In this document: in pieces, positions 8,501 through 16,393 of the stretch | Numbering within the stretch: the stretch's first letter is position 1 | Layout of the letters: every line of letters begins with the position of its first letter | Assembly (NCBI GenBank): GCA_036272735.1 | Contig: DATAYF010000501.1 | Location: 1 to 36,779, forward strand | Source of the DNA: DATAYF01 sp036272735 | GTDB taxonomy: Bacteria > Chloroflexota > Ktedonobacteria > Ktedonobacterales > Ktedonobacteraceae | Direction: 5' to 3' | DNA: 36,779 nucleotides | Translations under genes and position numbers: made by a program | The notes under the pieces: model-generated | What the model was told of the DNA's origin: nothing | Databases searched by the model: none | Seen by the model: the letters and a program-made list of their open reading frames with translations, nothing else

Positions 8501-8711
8501 AGCACGAGCGATGATCACACGACGCTTGCAGCCGCTACGTATCGGCAAGAAGACTGTGCACCAGATCGGGCTGCCGTTCCACTGGGGTTTTCAGGGCAAG
8601 GTTAAAGGCAGTATTGCCAACGACCTGACCCATATGGTGCTCGAACCAAACGTCAGTATCGAAGAGGCCAAGGCGTTTACCTGCAATATACGCCCTGGAC
8701 GCATTTCTTGA
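5520..8711 (+). CDS. fdhA: Formate dehydrogenase catalytic subunit, selenocysteine-containing (molybdopterin, Fe-S)
   Basis: Oxidises formate to CO2 at a Mo/W-bis-pterin centre and passes electrons to the Fe-S subunit. An in-frame TGA at 6084-6086 (residue 189) lies in SIENQARI-U-HSSTV, the classical FdnG/FdhF selenocysteine context; reading through gives 1,063 residues, close to FdnG. Near the N-terminus CPYCAVGC plus a later CPKG binds a 4Fe-4S cluster. ATG 5520 has AAAGG at suitable spacing, better than the in-frame ATG at 5487. No twin-arginine signal is visible from either start, unlike periplasmic FdnG. Its stop lies 11 nt before fdhB; together with nrfD it forms a three-gene operon. 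Confidence 0.95.
6084..6115 (+). promoter_or_regulatory. UGA codon with bacterial SECIS hairpin (fdhA)
   Basis: TGA at 6084-6086 is followed 12 nt later by stem GTACCC/GGGTAC (6099-6104 with 6110-6115) closing the loop GGTCT. The same GGUCU apical loop occurs in the E. coli fdhF SECIS, and the 18-nt distance from UGA to loop is typical. Confidence 0.9.
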
Positions 8712-8722
8712 GGGAGTTGAAG

Positions 8723-9715
8723 ATGATAGTTGAACAGGAGCGTTCACAGGGTTCGCTCCTTCAGGTTGGAAAACATCTCGTCGCCGATACCGTCGCGACG
8801 TTTCATAGAGAGCCTGCGCCTGAGCAACAGCCTGCCATGGGCTTTTTTACCGATACGAGTCTGTGTATCGGCTGCAAAGCCTGCGAAGTAGCGTGCAAAC
8901 AGTGGAACCAGCTTCCCGCCGCCGAACCGGTATGGAGCGGCACCAGCTACGACAATACCGGTAAATTGGGGGCTACGACCTGGCGACACGTGCAGTTTAT
9001 TGAACAGATCGGGCGCAGAATACCTGTGGTGGACCTGCCACCAACGGACACGACCTCATTCGAGCAGCGCGTGACCGAAGCGAAAAACAACGGCTCACTG
9101 CCACTCACGCCACCAGGAACCGCGCTCCCGTTCTTTAGCGGCGACCGCTGGCTGATGCATAGCGACGTATGCAAACATTGCGCCAATGCACCATGCCAGG
9201 AAGCCTGTCCCACGGGAGCCATCGTTCGCACAGAATTCGATACCGTCTATGTCCAACAAGACATTTGCAACGGCTGCGGCTACTGCGTGGTGGCCTGTCC
9301 CTTCGGAGTCATCGCTCGCGACGAGATAGGCGATGGGCTGGCCCATAAATGCACGCTGTGCTATGACCGCATGAAAGACGGCATGGAGCCTGCTTGTGCG
9401 AAAGCCTGCCCCACCGACTCGATTACCTTTGGCGAGGTAGACCAGCTCAAAGCCCACGCACGCGAACGGCTGGGCACATTGCACGAGCACGGCATCAAGG
9501 AAGCGCGATTGTACGGCGTCGACGATACGATCCTCGATGGTGGACTCAACTCGTTCTTTCTGCTCCTCGACGAGCCAGAGGTGTACAATCTGCCAGCCAA
9601 TCCGCAAAGACCGGCCAACGTGGTCGCCCCAACGTCTTTCTGGGCGGTCGTCGCGGCCATCTTTCTGGGCATCATGGGTATACTCTTCTTTAATGAAGAT
9701 CAGAAAGGACGCTAA
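8723..9715 (+). CDS. fdhB: Formate dehydrogenase iron-sulfur subunit with C-terminal membrane anchor
   Basis: Ferredoxin-like electron-transfer subunit of 330 residues, similar to FdnH/FdoH, linking the catalytic subunit to the membrane partner. Four cysteine clusters are visible: CIGCKACEVACKQWN, CKHCANAPCQEACPTGA, CNGCGYCVVACPFG, and CTLC followed by CAKACPTDS, enough for four 4Fe-4S clusters. A single hydrophobic helix near the C-terminus (FWAVVAAIFLGIMGILFF) would anchor it in the membrane. The ATG at 8723 follows AGGGAG by 6 nt, which decides against the TTG at 8708. It is 4 nt upstream of the next gene, so translation is probably coupled. Confidence 0.93.
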   Translation: MIVEQERSQGSLLQVGKHLVADTVATFHREPAPEQQPAMGFFTDTSLCIGCKACEVACKQWNQLPAAEPVWSGTSYDNTGKLGATTWRHVQFIEQIGRRIPVVDLPPTDTTSFEQRVTEAKNNGSLPLTPPGTALPFFSGDRWLMHSDVCKHCANAPCQEACPTGAIVRTEFDTVYVQQDICNGCGYCVVACPFGVIARDEIGDGLAHKCTLCYDRMKDGMEPACAKACPTDSITFGEVDQLKAHARERLGTLHEHGIKEARLYGVDDTILDGGLNSFFLLLDEPEVYNLPANPQRPANVVAPTSFWAVVAAIFLGIMGILFFNEDQKGR

Positions 9716-9719
9716 CAGC

Positions 9720-10805
9720 ATGCAACAGACGCGTATACCCATAAGAAGTATTCCCTTTGCCGAAGCGCTACTCAAGCAAGCAGGTAGCAATGAGGTGCTG
9801 GAACGCCTGGCGGCATTGACCACGGGCTACACCCCCGACGCCGCGTGCGAGCAGCAGGAGGCGACGTATTACGACTATCCTGTGCTCAAAGCGCCCGTGT
9901 GGAGTTGGGAGATCGTCTGGTACTTTTTTATGGGAGGGCTGGCGGCGGGCTGCTATATATTAGCCACCATAGCATCTCTCTTTGGTGGGCCGGAGGATCG
10001 TGCAGTGAAACGCGCGGGCTACTATCTCGCGTTGCTGGCGGTCCTGCCCTGCCCCATCCTACTCATCAAGGACCTGGGGCAGCCCAAACGGTTTTTGCAC
10101 ATGCTGCGGGTGTTTAAGGTCAAATCGCCGATGTCGATGGGCGTCTGGGGACTGCTGGGCTTCTCGTTGTTCAGCAGTCTCACGGCGATCACGCAAGCAG
10201 CACAGGACGGTGTACTCGGCGCGTGGTGGGGGCCCAGGACCATCGCCAGGATACCCCAGAAGCTGTTGACGCTGCCAGGAGCGGTGTTTGGCATCTTCCT
10301 GGGCAGCTATACCGGCGTGCTGCTGGCGGCAACCAGCGTACCGCTCTGGTCGCGCAGCAAACTATTGGGGGCCGTATTTGTCTCCTCGGCCCTATCGACC
10401 AGCGCCGCGCTCATCTCGTGCGTATTGCACCTCGTCAGTGCACCCGCGAGCACGCTACATAAGCTTGAGCAATTCGAGTGGCTGGCGATGATCGTTGAAG
10501 GTATCGGCTTACTGGCATTTTTGCGCAGCTCCGGTCGTGCGGCTCGTTCGCTGGTGGGCACCGGACCCGATGAGCATGGGCGCACGTTCTGGCGCTACAT
10601 GTTCGGTGGTGGTCTGGCGCTGCCCTGGCTGTTACAAAGCCTGCTGCTGGTCAGGAAAAACCCGCGACGACGCAAGAGCAACGTTGGCTTCTTCATTTCG
10701 CTGCTGGCGTTGATCGGCGGCTACTTCTTGCGCCACACACTGGTCAATGCGGGCCGCTCATCAAGCAGGAACGCCCGTATTACACTGTGGAACGCGCGCC
10801 GCTAA
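9720..10805 (+). CDS. nrfD: NrfD/PsrC-type polytopic membrane subunit of the formate dehydrogenase complex
   Basis: A 361-residue integral membrane protein with about eight to nine hydrophobic helices, starting with a WEIVWYFFMGGLAAGCYI segment typical of NrfD/PsrC quinone-binding anchors. It would replace the cytochrome b subunit (FdnI) of E. coli formate dehydrogenase N, delivering electrons to quinone without haem. A long upstream frame exists, but the ATG at 9720 follows fdhB by 4 nt with AAAGGA about 11 nt before it. It is last in the operon and is followed by the inverted repeat at 10810-10866. Confidence 0.88.
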   Translation: MQQTRIPIRSIPFAEALLKQAGSNEVLERLAALTTGYTPDAACEQQEATYYDYPVLKAPVWSWEIVWYFFMGGLAAGCYILATIASLFGGPEDRAVKRAGYYLALLAVLPCPILLIKDLGQPKRFLHMLRVFKVKSPMSMGVWGLLGFSLFSSLTAITQAAQDGVLGAWWGPRTIARIPQKLLTLPGAVFGIFLGSYTGVLLAATSVPLWSRSKLLGAVFVSSALSTSAALISCVLHLVSAPASTLHKLEQFEWLAMIVEGIGLLAFLRSSGRAARSLVGTGPDEHGRTFWRYMFGGGLALPWLLQSLLLVRKNPRRRKSNVGFFISLLALIGGYFLRHTLVNAGRSSSRNARITLWNARR

Positions 10806-10809
10806 CCAG

Positions 10810-10866
10810 ATACATATAGATGGGTATGTATGGGGCCGGACCCCATACATACCCATCTATATGTAT
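10810..10866. terminator. Long inverted repeat terminating the formate dehydrogenase operon (bidirectional)
   Basis: Two perfectly complementary 26-nt arms (10810-10835 and 10841-10866) enclose CCGGA. It begins 4 nt after the nrfD stop and ends 17 nt before the end of the convergent dehalogenase gene, so it probably stops transcription from both sides. Its sequence is unrelated to the palindrome family at 2530 and 15773. Confidence 0.75.
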
Positions 10867-10883
10867 TCCTGGGTGAAAGCCCG

Positions 10884-11555
10884 CTAGCGAGCCTGTGCAA
10901 GCAAGCGATCAGCAACCTCACTCAGATCGGATCCTACCACGTCGGGGCGCGTGGCCGACGGATCGAGCACCATACCAGGACGTGCAATAAACGCCGCTGA
11001 GCAGCCTGCCTTGAGCGCGCCCGCGATATCCCAGGTATGGGCGGCAACCATGCAGAGATCAGCAACACCTACACCAAGTTCCCGAGCGACCATATGGTAA
11101 GGCTCTGGTGCGGGTTTCAGTCTGCGCACAGTATCGGCCGAAAATTGCCGCTCAAAGTAGCTATCCAGACCGGAATGCGCCAGTTGCGCCTGTGAGACAG
11201 CCGCCGTGGAATTCGTCAAGCTCACCAGGCGTAGCCCGGCCTCACGCAAGCGTTGCAAGCAGGCCGGAACCTCAGCATGAGGCGGCAACTGCCGTAATCC
11301 TCCCAGCAGCGCAGTCCGTTTCTCATCAGGCAGCGAGATGCCGCGTCGGACGGTGAGCATATCCAGAGCAGCAGCTCCCAGCGCACCGAAGTCGCGATAC
11401 TCATCGATAATCGTCGAGACAAAGGCAAGTTGCAGCATTTGGGAAAACCACTCGCGACGCACTGCCGCGTCCCCAAAGGACTCCTTGAAAAGCGGGTCAA
11501 GAGCTTGCAGATCCAGCAGTGTTTCATTTACATCGAAAACGTAGATACGTGGCAT
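10884..11555 (-). CDS. Haloacid dehalogenase, type II (HAD superfamily)
   Basis: Predicted (S)-2-haloacid dehalogenase, hydrolysing 2-halocarboxylates to hydroxyacids, or a related HAD hydrolase. The nucleophile motif is DVNETLLD near the N-terminus; motif II is SLTNS, motif III the lysine of RLKPAPEPY, and motif IV MVAAHTWDIAGA, matching L-2-haloacid dehalogenases and not phosphatases (the usual DxD is DxN). Length 223 residues is normal. AAGGAG at 11570-11565 suits the ATG at 11555 (9-nt gap) best; ATGs at 11561 and 11576 are also in frame. It is monocistronic and convergent with the formate dehydrogenase operon. Confidence 0.88.
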   Translation of the reverse strand: MPRIYVFDVNETLLDLQALDPLFKESFGDAAVRREWFSQMLQLAFVSTIIDEYRDFGALGAAALDMLTVRRGISLPDEKRTALLGGLRQLPPHAEVPACLQRLREAGLRLVSLTNSTAAVSQAQLAHSGLDSYFERQFSADTVRRLKPAPEPYHMVARELGVGVADLCMVAAHTWDIAGALKAGCSAAFIARPGMVLDPSATRPDVVGSDLSEVADRLLAQAR

Positions 11556-11844
11556 AGACATAATCTCCTTCTCCATTGTGAAACAGAAAGTTTAGCAGAT
11601 AAGCCAAACGAACACCTTGATATTGTATCCAACTTTTGGCAACGCGTTTCGTAGATAAGCATGTGAGACGCTGCGACATGCAGAAACTACGGAGCAGAAA
11701 AAGAGGGATAATGAACTGGTCGATGATTTTGTGAGTGTTATGACGAGTATGGCAGTACGCATTTACGGACGCCGTCAAAGTAAGAGACAGGCTGAAAAAG
11801 ATGAAGCAGTGTGTTGAACACGTCATGCAAACTGAGGATGAATA

Positions 11845-12981
11845 ATGGCAACAGTGGCACGAGGCTACAAGACCGAATTAGACCTGAATAATGAGCAAAG
11901 GACCGCCTGTATGAAGCATGCAGGGACCGCTCGTTTCGCGTATAATTTTGGTCTGGCTCGGACCATCGAAGCGTATCGTACCACTGGCAAACGTCCTTCT
12001 GCCATCGACCTGCATAAAGAACTGAATGCCCTGAAACAGACCGACTATTCTTGGATGCGTGAGGCCTCCAAATGCGCTCCGCAAGAGGCATTGCGTGATT
12101 TGGATACCGCCTATACCCACTTCTATCGCAAGCTCAAACTAAAAGCACAAGGCAAGTTTCGCGGGGAGGTGGGCTTTCCCAAGTTCAAAAAGAGAAGTAA
12201 GGCTATCGGTTCATTCCGCTTGACTGGCTCGATCAAAGTCACGGAGACGAGCGTTCAATTGCCACGTCTAGGTCCGTTACGTTTGCACGAGCACAGTTAT
12301 GTTCCCACCAATGCCAAGATACTGAATGCGACCGTGAGTGAACAGGCTGGACACTGGTTTGTCTCCATTCAAGTGGAAGAAGAGCAGGAAACTCCTACCA
12401 GAACAAACACCACCGCTATCGGCGTAGACCTCGGCATCAAAACGCTCGCTACCTTGTTAGACGGAATGATCTTTGCTAATCCACGCGCATTAAAGCATGC
12501 GCAAAAGAGGCTGAAACGTTTGGAGCAGCAAAAATCACGGCGCAAGAAAGGCAGCAAAAACCGTGCCAAGACACGTTTGCAGATTGCTAAAACCCACACT
12601 CGCATTGCGCATATCCGCAAAGATGCAGCGCACAAGCTCACCAGCTACCTCGTCAAAAACCACGCCCTGGTAGCCATCGAGGACTTGCATGTAGCAGGTA
12701 TGCTCAAAAACCACAAGCTTGCTCAGGCGGTGAGTGATAGCAACTTCGGGGAAATCAGGCGACAATTGAAGTACAAAGCCGAATGGTATGGGAAGCATCT
12801 TGTCACTGTAGACCGCTTCTATCCATCAAGCAAGACCTGCTCAGATTGTGGATGGGACCATCAGGAGCTAACGCTCGCAGAGCGTACATTCATCTGCAAA
12901 GCATGCGGTCTCGTGATCAACCGTGACCTGAATGCAGCGATCAATATAAAAGTGGTGGCGGTGAGTTCCATCGACACATAA
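11845..12981 (+). CDS. tnpB: TnpB (OrfB), RNA-guided nuclease of an IS200/IS605-type element
   Basis: Complete 378-residue TnpB, relative of the Cas12 ancestor, expected to cut DNA next to a TAM using an omega-RNA derived from the element's right end. All RuvC-like catalytic residues are present: Asp195 in GVDLGIKT, Glu279 in AIEDL and Asp361 in NRDLNAA. The zinc finger has Cys332, Cys335, Cys351 and Cys354. The N-terminus MATVARGYKTEL is the usual helix-turn-helix/OrfB start. GAGGAT lies 7 nt before the ATG. No tnpA is nearby, so the copy is not self-mobile. It lies between the dehalogenase promoter side and a CDC48-type ATPase. Confidence 0.93.
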   Translation: MATVARGYKTELDLNNEQRTACMKHAGTARFAYNFGLARTIEAYRTTGKRPSAIDLHKELNALKQTDYSWMREASKCAPQEALRDLDTAYTHFYRKLKLKAQGKFRGEVGFPKFKKRSKAIGSFRLTGSIKVTETSVQLPRLGPLRLHEHSYVPTNAKILNATVSEQAGHWFVSIQVEEEQETPTRTNTTAIGVDLGIKTLATLLDGMIFANPRALKHAQKRLKRLEQQKSRRKKGSKNRAKTRLQIAKTHTRIAHIRKDAAHKLTSYLVKNHALVAIEDLHVAGMLKNHKLAQAVSDSNFGEIRRQLKYKAEWYGKHLVTVDRFYPSSKTCSDCGWDHQELTLAERTFICKACGLVINRDLNAAINIKVVAVSSIDT

Positions 12982-13083
12982 AACGCTTGTGGAGTGGGAA
13001 GCTCTGGCTGTCTGGTTTCAGACAGTGAAACTTCTCACGATGAAGCAGGAATCAACCCGCATTTAGGTTTGTCCTGAATGTCT
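12982..13083 (+). ncRNA. Predicted 3' part of the TnpB omega-RNA and right end of the element
   Basis: Directly after tnpB an extended hairpin runs from 12994 to 13038: outer GTGGGAAG/CTTCTCAC and inner CTGTCTG-GTTT-CAGACAG. It is followed by GAAGCAGGAATC (from 13042), a sequence often found near the right end of IS605-type tnpB elements. In characterised systems the omega-RNA overlaps the 3' end of tnpB and runs past the right end, so the scaffold probably starts inside the ORF. The exact right boundary (13060-13085) is not resolved. Confidence 0.6.
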
Positions 13084-13103
13084 AAGTATTGGAGAACGGA
13101 TAT

Positions 13104-15764
13104 ATGGCGGAGTCGCCCAACGTCGGTAGCAGCAACAACAATCCCACAACACACATTACCGCGAAGCTACCACCCAACAATACAACCCAGAAAACAACGC
13201 CCCTGGCAGCAGATGCAAACGGGGCCAGCAGCGAACAGGAACACGATCAGGCCACCCAGATCAACGCGACAAACGGAGCGAACAACGAGCAGACTGCGCA
13301 ACCAACCGACCAGCTACAATTGCTGGTGATCGAAGGGCTTCAAGTTGGGCGTGGCGCGGCACGCGTCGATCCCAGCGATATCACGCGCCTCGGTTGTCAA
13401 CCCGGCGATATCGTCATGGTCACCGGCTCGCGCACAACGGCCGCCAAAATTGTGCCCAGCAACGTCGTCGAACGAGGCCAGCAAACAATCCAGATGGATA
13501 GCCAGGTGCGACAGAATAGCGCATCGGGACTGGGCGAACGGATCAGCATTCGCAAAGCACACGTCAAAAACGCCGAGAAGGTCACGCTGCTCCCACTCAG
13601 CGGGGGCGCGCCCATTCAGGAAAGCGACCTGCAATACATCTCGCGTTACCTGGTTAGCCTGCCCGTCGTCATCGGCGACCTGCTACGCGTCGGCACACCG
13701 GGTGCTGCGCCACGAGAATTTCTGGTTATCGGCACCACACCAACCACGCCAACATACATATTGCAGCGCCACGAAGTGGGTGCGCTACCTGTTCCCGACG
13801 CCACAGCAGCGCAGAATGTCGACGTAGAGGCCGTGCTCGTGCAGCCCAACACCCTCGTACGAGTGCAGGTGCGAGGCGCAACCAGTCGAACACCTGGACG
13901 CATCAGTTATGAAGATATTGGCGGGCTGGGCAAAGAGCTACAACGCATCCGTGAGATGATCGAACTGCCGTTAAAATACCCGGCCGTATTTGACCGCTTA
14001 GGGGTCGAGCCGCCCAAGGGCGTCCTGCTGTATGGCCCGCCAGGAACCGGCAAAACGCTGATTGCTCGTGCCGTCGCAGCCGAGACCAACGCCGCATTTT
14101 TCATCATCAACGGTCCTGAAATTATCAATAAGCTCTATGGTGAAAGCGAATCCAAGCTGCGCGGCATTTTCCAGGAAGCCCAAAAGCGCGCACCGAGCAT
14201 CATCTTCATTGACGAACTCGATGCCCTGGCCCCCAAACGAGCGGAAACGGGCGGAGAAGTCGAACGGCGTATCGTCGGCCAGCTTCTGGCGCTGATGGAT
14301 GGGCTGAACTCACGCGGCCAGGTCGTCCTGATTGGTGCAACCAACCAGCCAAACGCACTGGACCCGGCGCTGCGTCGTCCCGGCAGATTTGATCGTGAAA
14401 TAGCGTTGCGCGTGCCGGATGTACGTGGACGCACAGAAATCCTACACATCCATAGCCGCGACGCCGCCTTAGCCAACGATATTGATTTTGCGCGCCTGGC
14501 ACAACTCACACCGGGCTTCGTCGGAGCAGACCTTGAAGCGCTCTGCCGTGAGGCCGCCATGAACGCGCTGCGGCGTGTGCTCCCGCACATCGATTACCAG
14601 AGTGGCTACATTCCCTACGAGACTTTGGTGAGCCTCAATATCACGATGGTAGACTTCCAGGAAGCCTTGCGCGAAATCGAGCCATCGACGACGCGCGAGG
14701 TCTATGTCGAGGTCAGCGAAACTTCCTGGGATGATATCGGCGGACTACAAGATATTAAGGATACGCTGACGGAAGGCGTCGAATGGCCGATACGTTACCC
14801 TGAAATTTACGAGAACGCCAAAGTTGAGGCACCTAGAGGCGTCCTACTTTCCGGGCCGCCGGGATCGGGCAAAACGCTGATTGCGCGTGCCCTCGCTAAC
14901 CAGTGTGAGGCAAGTTTCATCTCGATTAAGGGACCAGAACTGCTCTCGAAATGGGTGGGAGAATCGGAGAAGGGCATACGCGAGGTCTTTAGAAGGGCCA
15001 AGCAGGCCGCGCCATGCCTGGTCTTTTTTGACGAAATCGATGCCCTCGCTCCCAGGCGCGGAGGGGCCAACGACGGCAACGTGGGCGACCGGGTGATCGC
15101 GCAATTGCTCACAGAAATGGATGGCATTGAAGGACGCGCGGGCGTCATCGTGCTAGCCGCCACCAATCGTCCAGAACTGATCGACACGGCATTATTACGG
15201 CCAGGACGTTTTGACCTGGTGGTTGAACTGCGAGAGCCAGACGAGGAGGAACGCCAGGCTATCTTCGCTGTGCACCTGCGCAACCGGCCAGTTTCACCCG
15301 AAATCACCGTAGAAGCACTGGCGCATATGACGCCGGGACGCAGCGGAGCCGATATCGAGGCCGCCTGCCGACGCGCCGCACTCCTGGCCTTGCGGGAATG
15401 GATCACGCCTAAACTGAACATCGGGCAGGTACAGGTCACCGAGGCCAATGAGAACGACGAAGTGGAGAATAATCGCCCGGTCACAGCCGATCTCGGCACG
15501 ACCGCACAGCAAAGCGGCGGCTTACCGCCCATGCCTACAGCAATAACCGGAGGCTTCCAGATTCGCCTTGAGCACTTCGCACGCGCCATCGATGAGCAGA
15601 ACGAACGCTACACGATCCAGGAGGCCGAGCAAGAGAAGCGCGAACGGCAAGACCGGGGTCGCCAGCGCTTGATAGACATGGCGGCAGACAATCAACAAAG
15701 GTCCGCGAACAAGGAATTGCGCGGTTTCCGCCTCTGGCTAGCACGCCTCTTCGGGCTGGTCTAA
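13104..15764 (+). CDS. CDC48/VCP-type tandem AAA+ ATPase
   Basis: Predicted protein-unfolding ATPase of 886 residues, similar to archaeal VAT and eukaryotic p97. A low-complexity Asn/Thr-rich stretch (1-70) precedes a CDC48 N-domain (about 72-255). D1 has Walker A GPPGTGKT at 311-318 and Walker B IIFIDE at 367-372; D2 has GPPGSGKT at 584-591 and LVFFDEID downstream; both have arginine-finger type LLRPGRFD or LRRPGRFD segments. The C-terminus ends in a charged helix. ATG 13104 has GGAGA 8 nt upstream, chosen over an in-frame TTG at 13089. The tnpB element abuts its ribosome site, so its native promoter may have been displaced. It is followed by the palindrome at 15773. Confidence 0.92.
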   Translation: MAESPNVGSSNNNPTTHITAKLPPNNTTQKTTPLAADANGASSEQEHDQATQINATNGANNEQTAQPTDQLQLLVIEGLQVGRGAARVDPSDITRLGCQPGDIVMVTGSRTTAAKIVPSNVVERGQQTIQMDSQVRQNSASGLGERISIRKAHVKNAEKVTLLPLSGGAPIQESDLQYISRYLVSLPVVIGDLLRVGTPGAAPREFLVIGTTPTTPTYILQRHEVGALPVPDATAAQNVDVEAVLVQPNTLVRVQVRGATSRTPGRISYEDIGGLGKELQRIREMIELPLKYPAVFDRLGVEPPKGVLLYGPPGTGKTLIARAVAAETNAAFFIINGPEIINKLYGESESKLRGIFQEAQKRAPSIIFIDELDALAPKRAETGGEVERRIVGQLLALMDGLNSRGQVVLIGATNQPNALDPALRRPGRFDREIALRVPDVRGRTEILHIHSRDAALANDIDFARLAQLTPGFVGADLEALCREAAMNALRRVLPHIDYQSGYIPYETLVSLNITMVDFQEALREIEPSTTREVYVEVSETSWDDIGGLQDIKDTLTEGVEWPIRYPEIYENAKVEAPRGVLLSGPPGSGKTLIARALANQCEASFISIKGPELLSKWVGESEKGIREVFRRAKQAAPCLVFFDEIDALAPRRGGANDGNVGDRVIAQLLTEMDGIEGRAGVIVLAATNRPELIDTALLRPGRFDLVVELREPDEEERQAIFAVHLRNRPVSPEITVEALAHMTPGRSGADIEAACRRAALLALREWITPKLNIGQVQVTEANENDEVENNRPVTADLGTTAQQSGGLPPMPTAITGGFQIRLEHFARAIDEQNERYTIQEAEQEKRERQDRGRQRLIDMAADNQQRSANKELRGFRLWLARLFGLV

Positions 15765-15772
15765 TACTAGCA

Positions 15773-15838
15773 GCGAGAATACATAAAGGAAGCTTAATGG
15801 TTTACGTAAACCATTAAGCTTCCTTTATGTATTCTCGC
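15773..15838. repeat. 66-bp perfect palindrome (copy 2 of the repeated family)
   Basis: Two 33-nt arms are fully complementary without a spacer, centred at 15805/15806. The central 32 bp are identical to those at 2530-2585 while the outer arms differ and remain internally complementary. Here the next gene is in the same direction, so it would end the ATPase transcript only on one side. Confidence 0.8.
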
Positions 15839-15931
15839 ATTATTGAAATGCATCACCATACATTTGTATTACTATTCTTGGTGCCTTGTTGCGAAAATTG
15901 TTCAGATTTAGGGAAAAGGAAGTACTAGCCA

Positions 15932-15961
15932 CTTACAAAATACGGGCAACTATGTTATAAT
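15932..15961 (+). promoter_or_regulatory. Promoter of the small protein-histidine kinase operon
   Basis: A perfect TATAAT at 15956-15961 is preceded by TGT, giving an extended -10 box. A moderate -35, CTTACA (15932-15937), lies 18 bp upstream. The first start codon is at 16002. Confidence 0.6.
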
Positions 15962-16001
15962 AGAACATGGAGAGCGTGTCACAGAGAGAAGGGAGTAGAA
16001 C

Positions 16002-16382
16002 ATGTCATTGATACCTGACGATCACTTCTCTGCTGTTTCTCGGAAGCAAGTGGCAGAGGTATACTTACAGGCAATAGGATTGATTGATGAACGGGTCGCA
16101 CCCTACCTGGGGAAAGCCACCACGCGGGTGCTGATTCAGGGTGCAGCCAAGCGTTTGCGCAATGAATATCCATTTCTCGAATGTCTCGTAAAGAGCCCCT
16201 ATACGGATGTTGTACCCGCCATGGTGCAAGAACATCTTTCAGGGGGAACTGTAACCGATCTTGTAGCGGGTATGAATGCGTTATTAGATGAGTGTTTTGC
16301 AGGGTTACGAGAATTAACAGGAGATTTGATCGCTCCACCACTTCATGAAGAAGTCAGACAGCAGTTGCAACAACTACAATAA
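16002..16382 (+). CDS. Hypothetical protein preceding a sensor kinase
   Basis: A 126-residue soluble, mostly helical protein with no family that I recognise. It has neither signal peptide nor membrane segment. GGGAG precedes the ATG, and its stop is 11 nt before the kinase start, with the kinase ribosome site directly after the TAA. Co-transcription suggests a sensory or regulatory partner of the kinase, but no motif supports a specific role. Confidence 0.75.
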   Translation: MSLIPDDHFSAVSRKQVAEVYLQAIGLIDERVAPYLGKATTRVLIQGAAKRLRNEYPFLECLVKSPYTDVVPAMVQEHLSGGTVTDLVAGMNALLDECFAGLRELTGDLIAPPLHEEVRQQLQQLQ

Positions 16383-16393
16383 GGAGCATCAAA

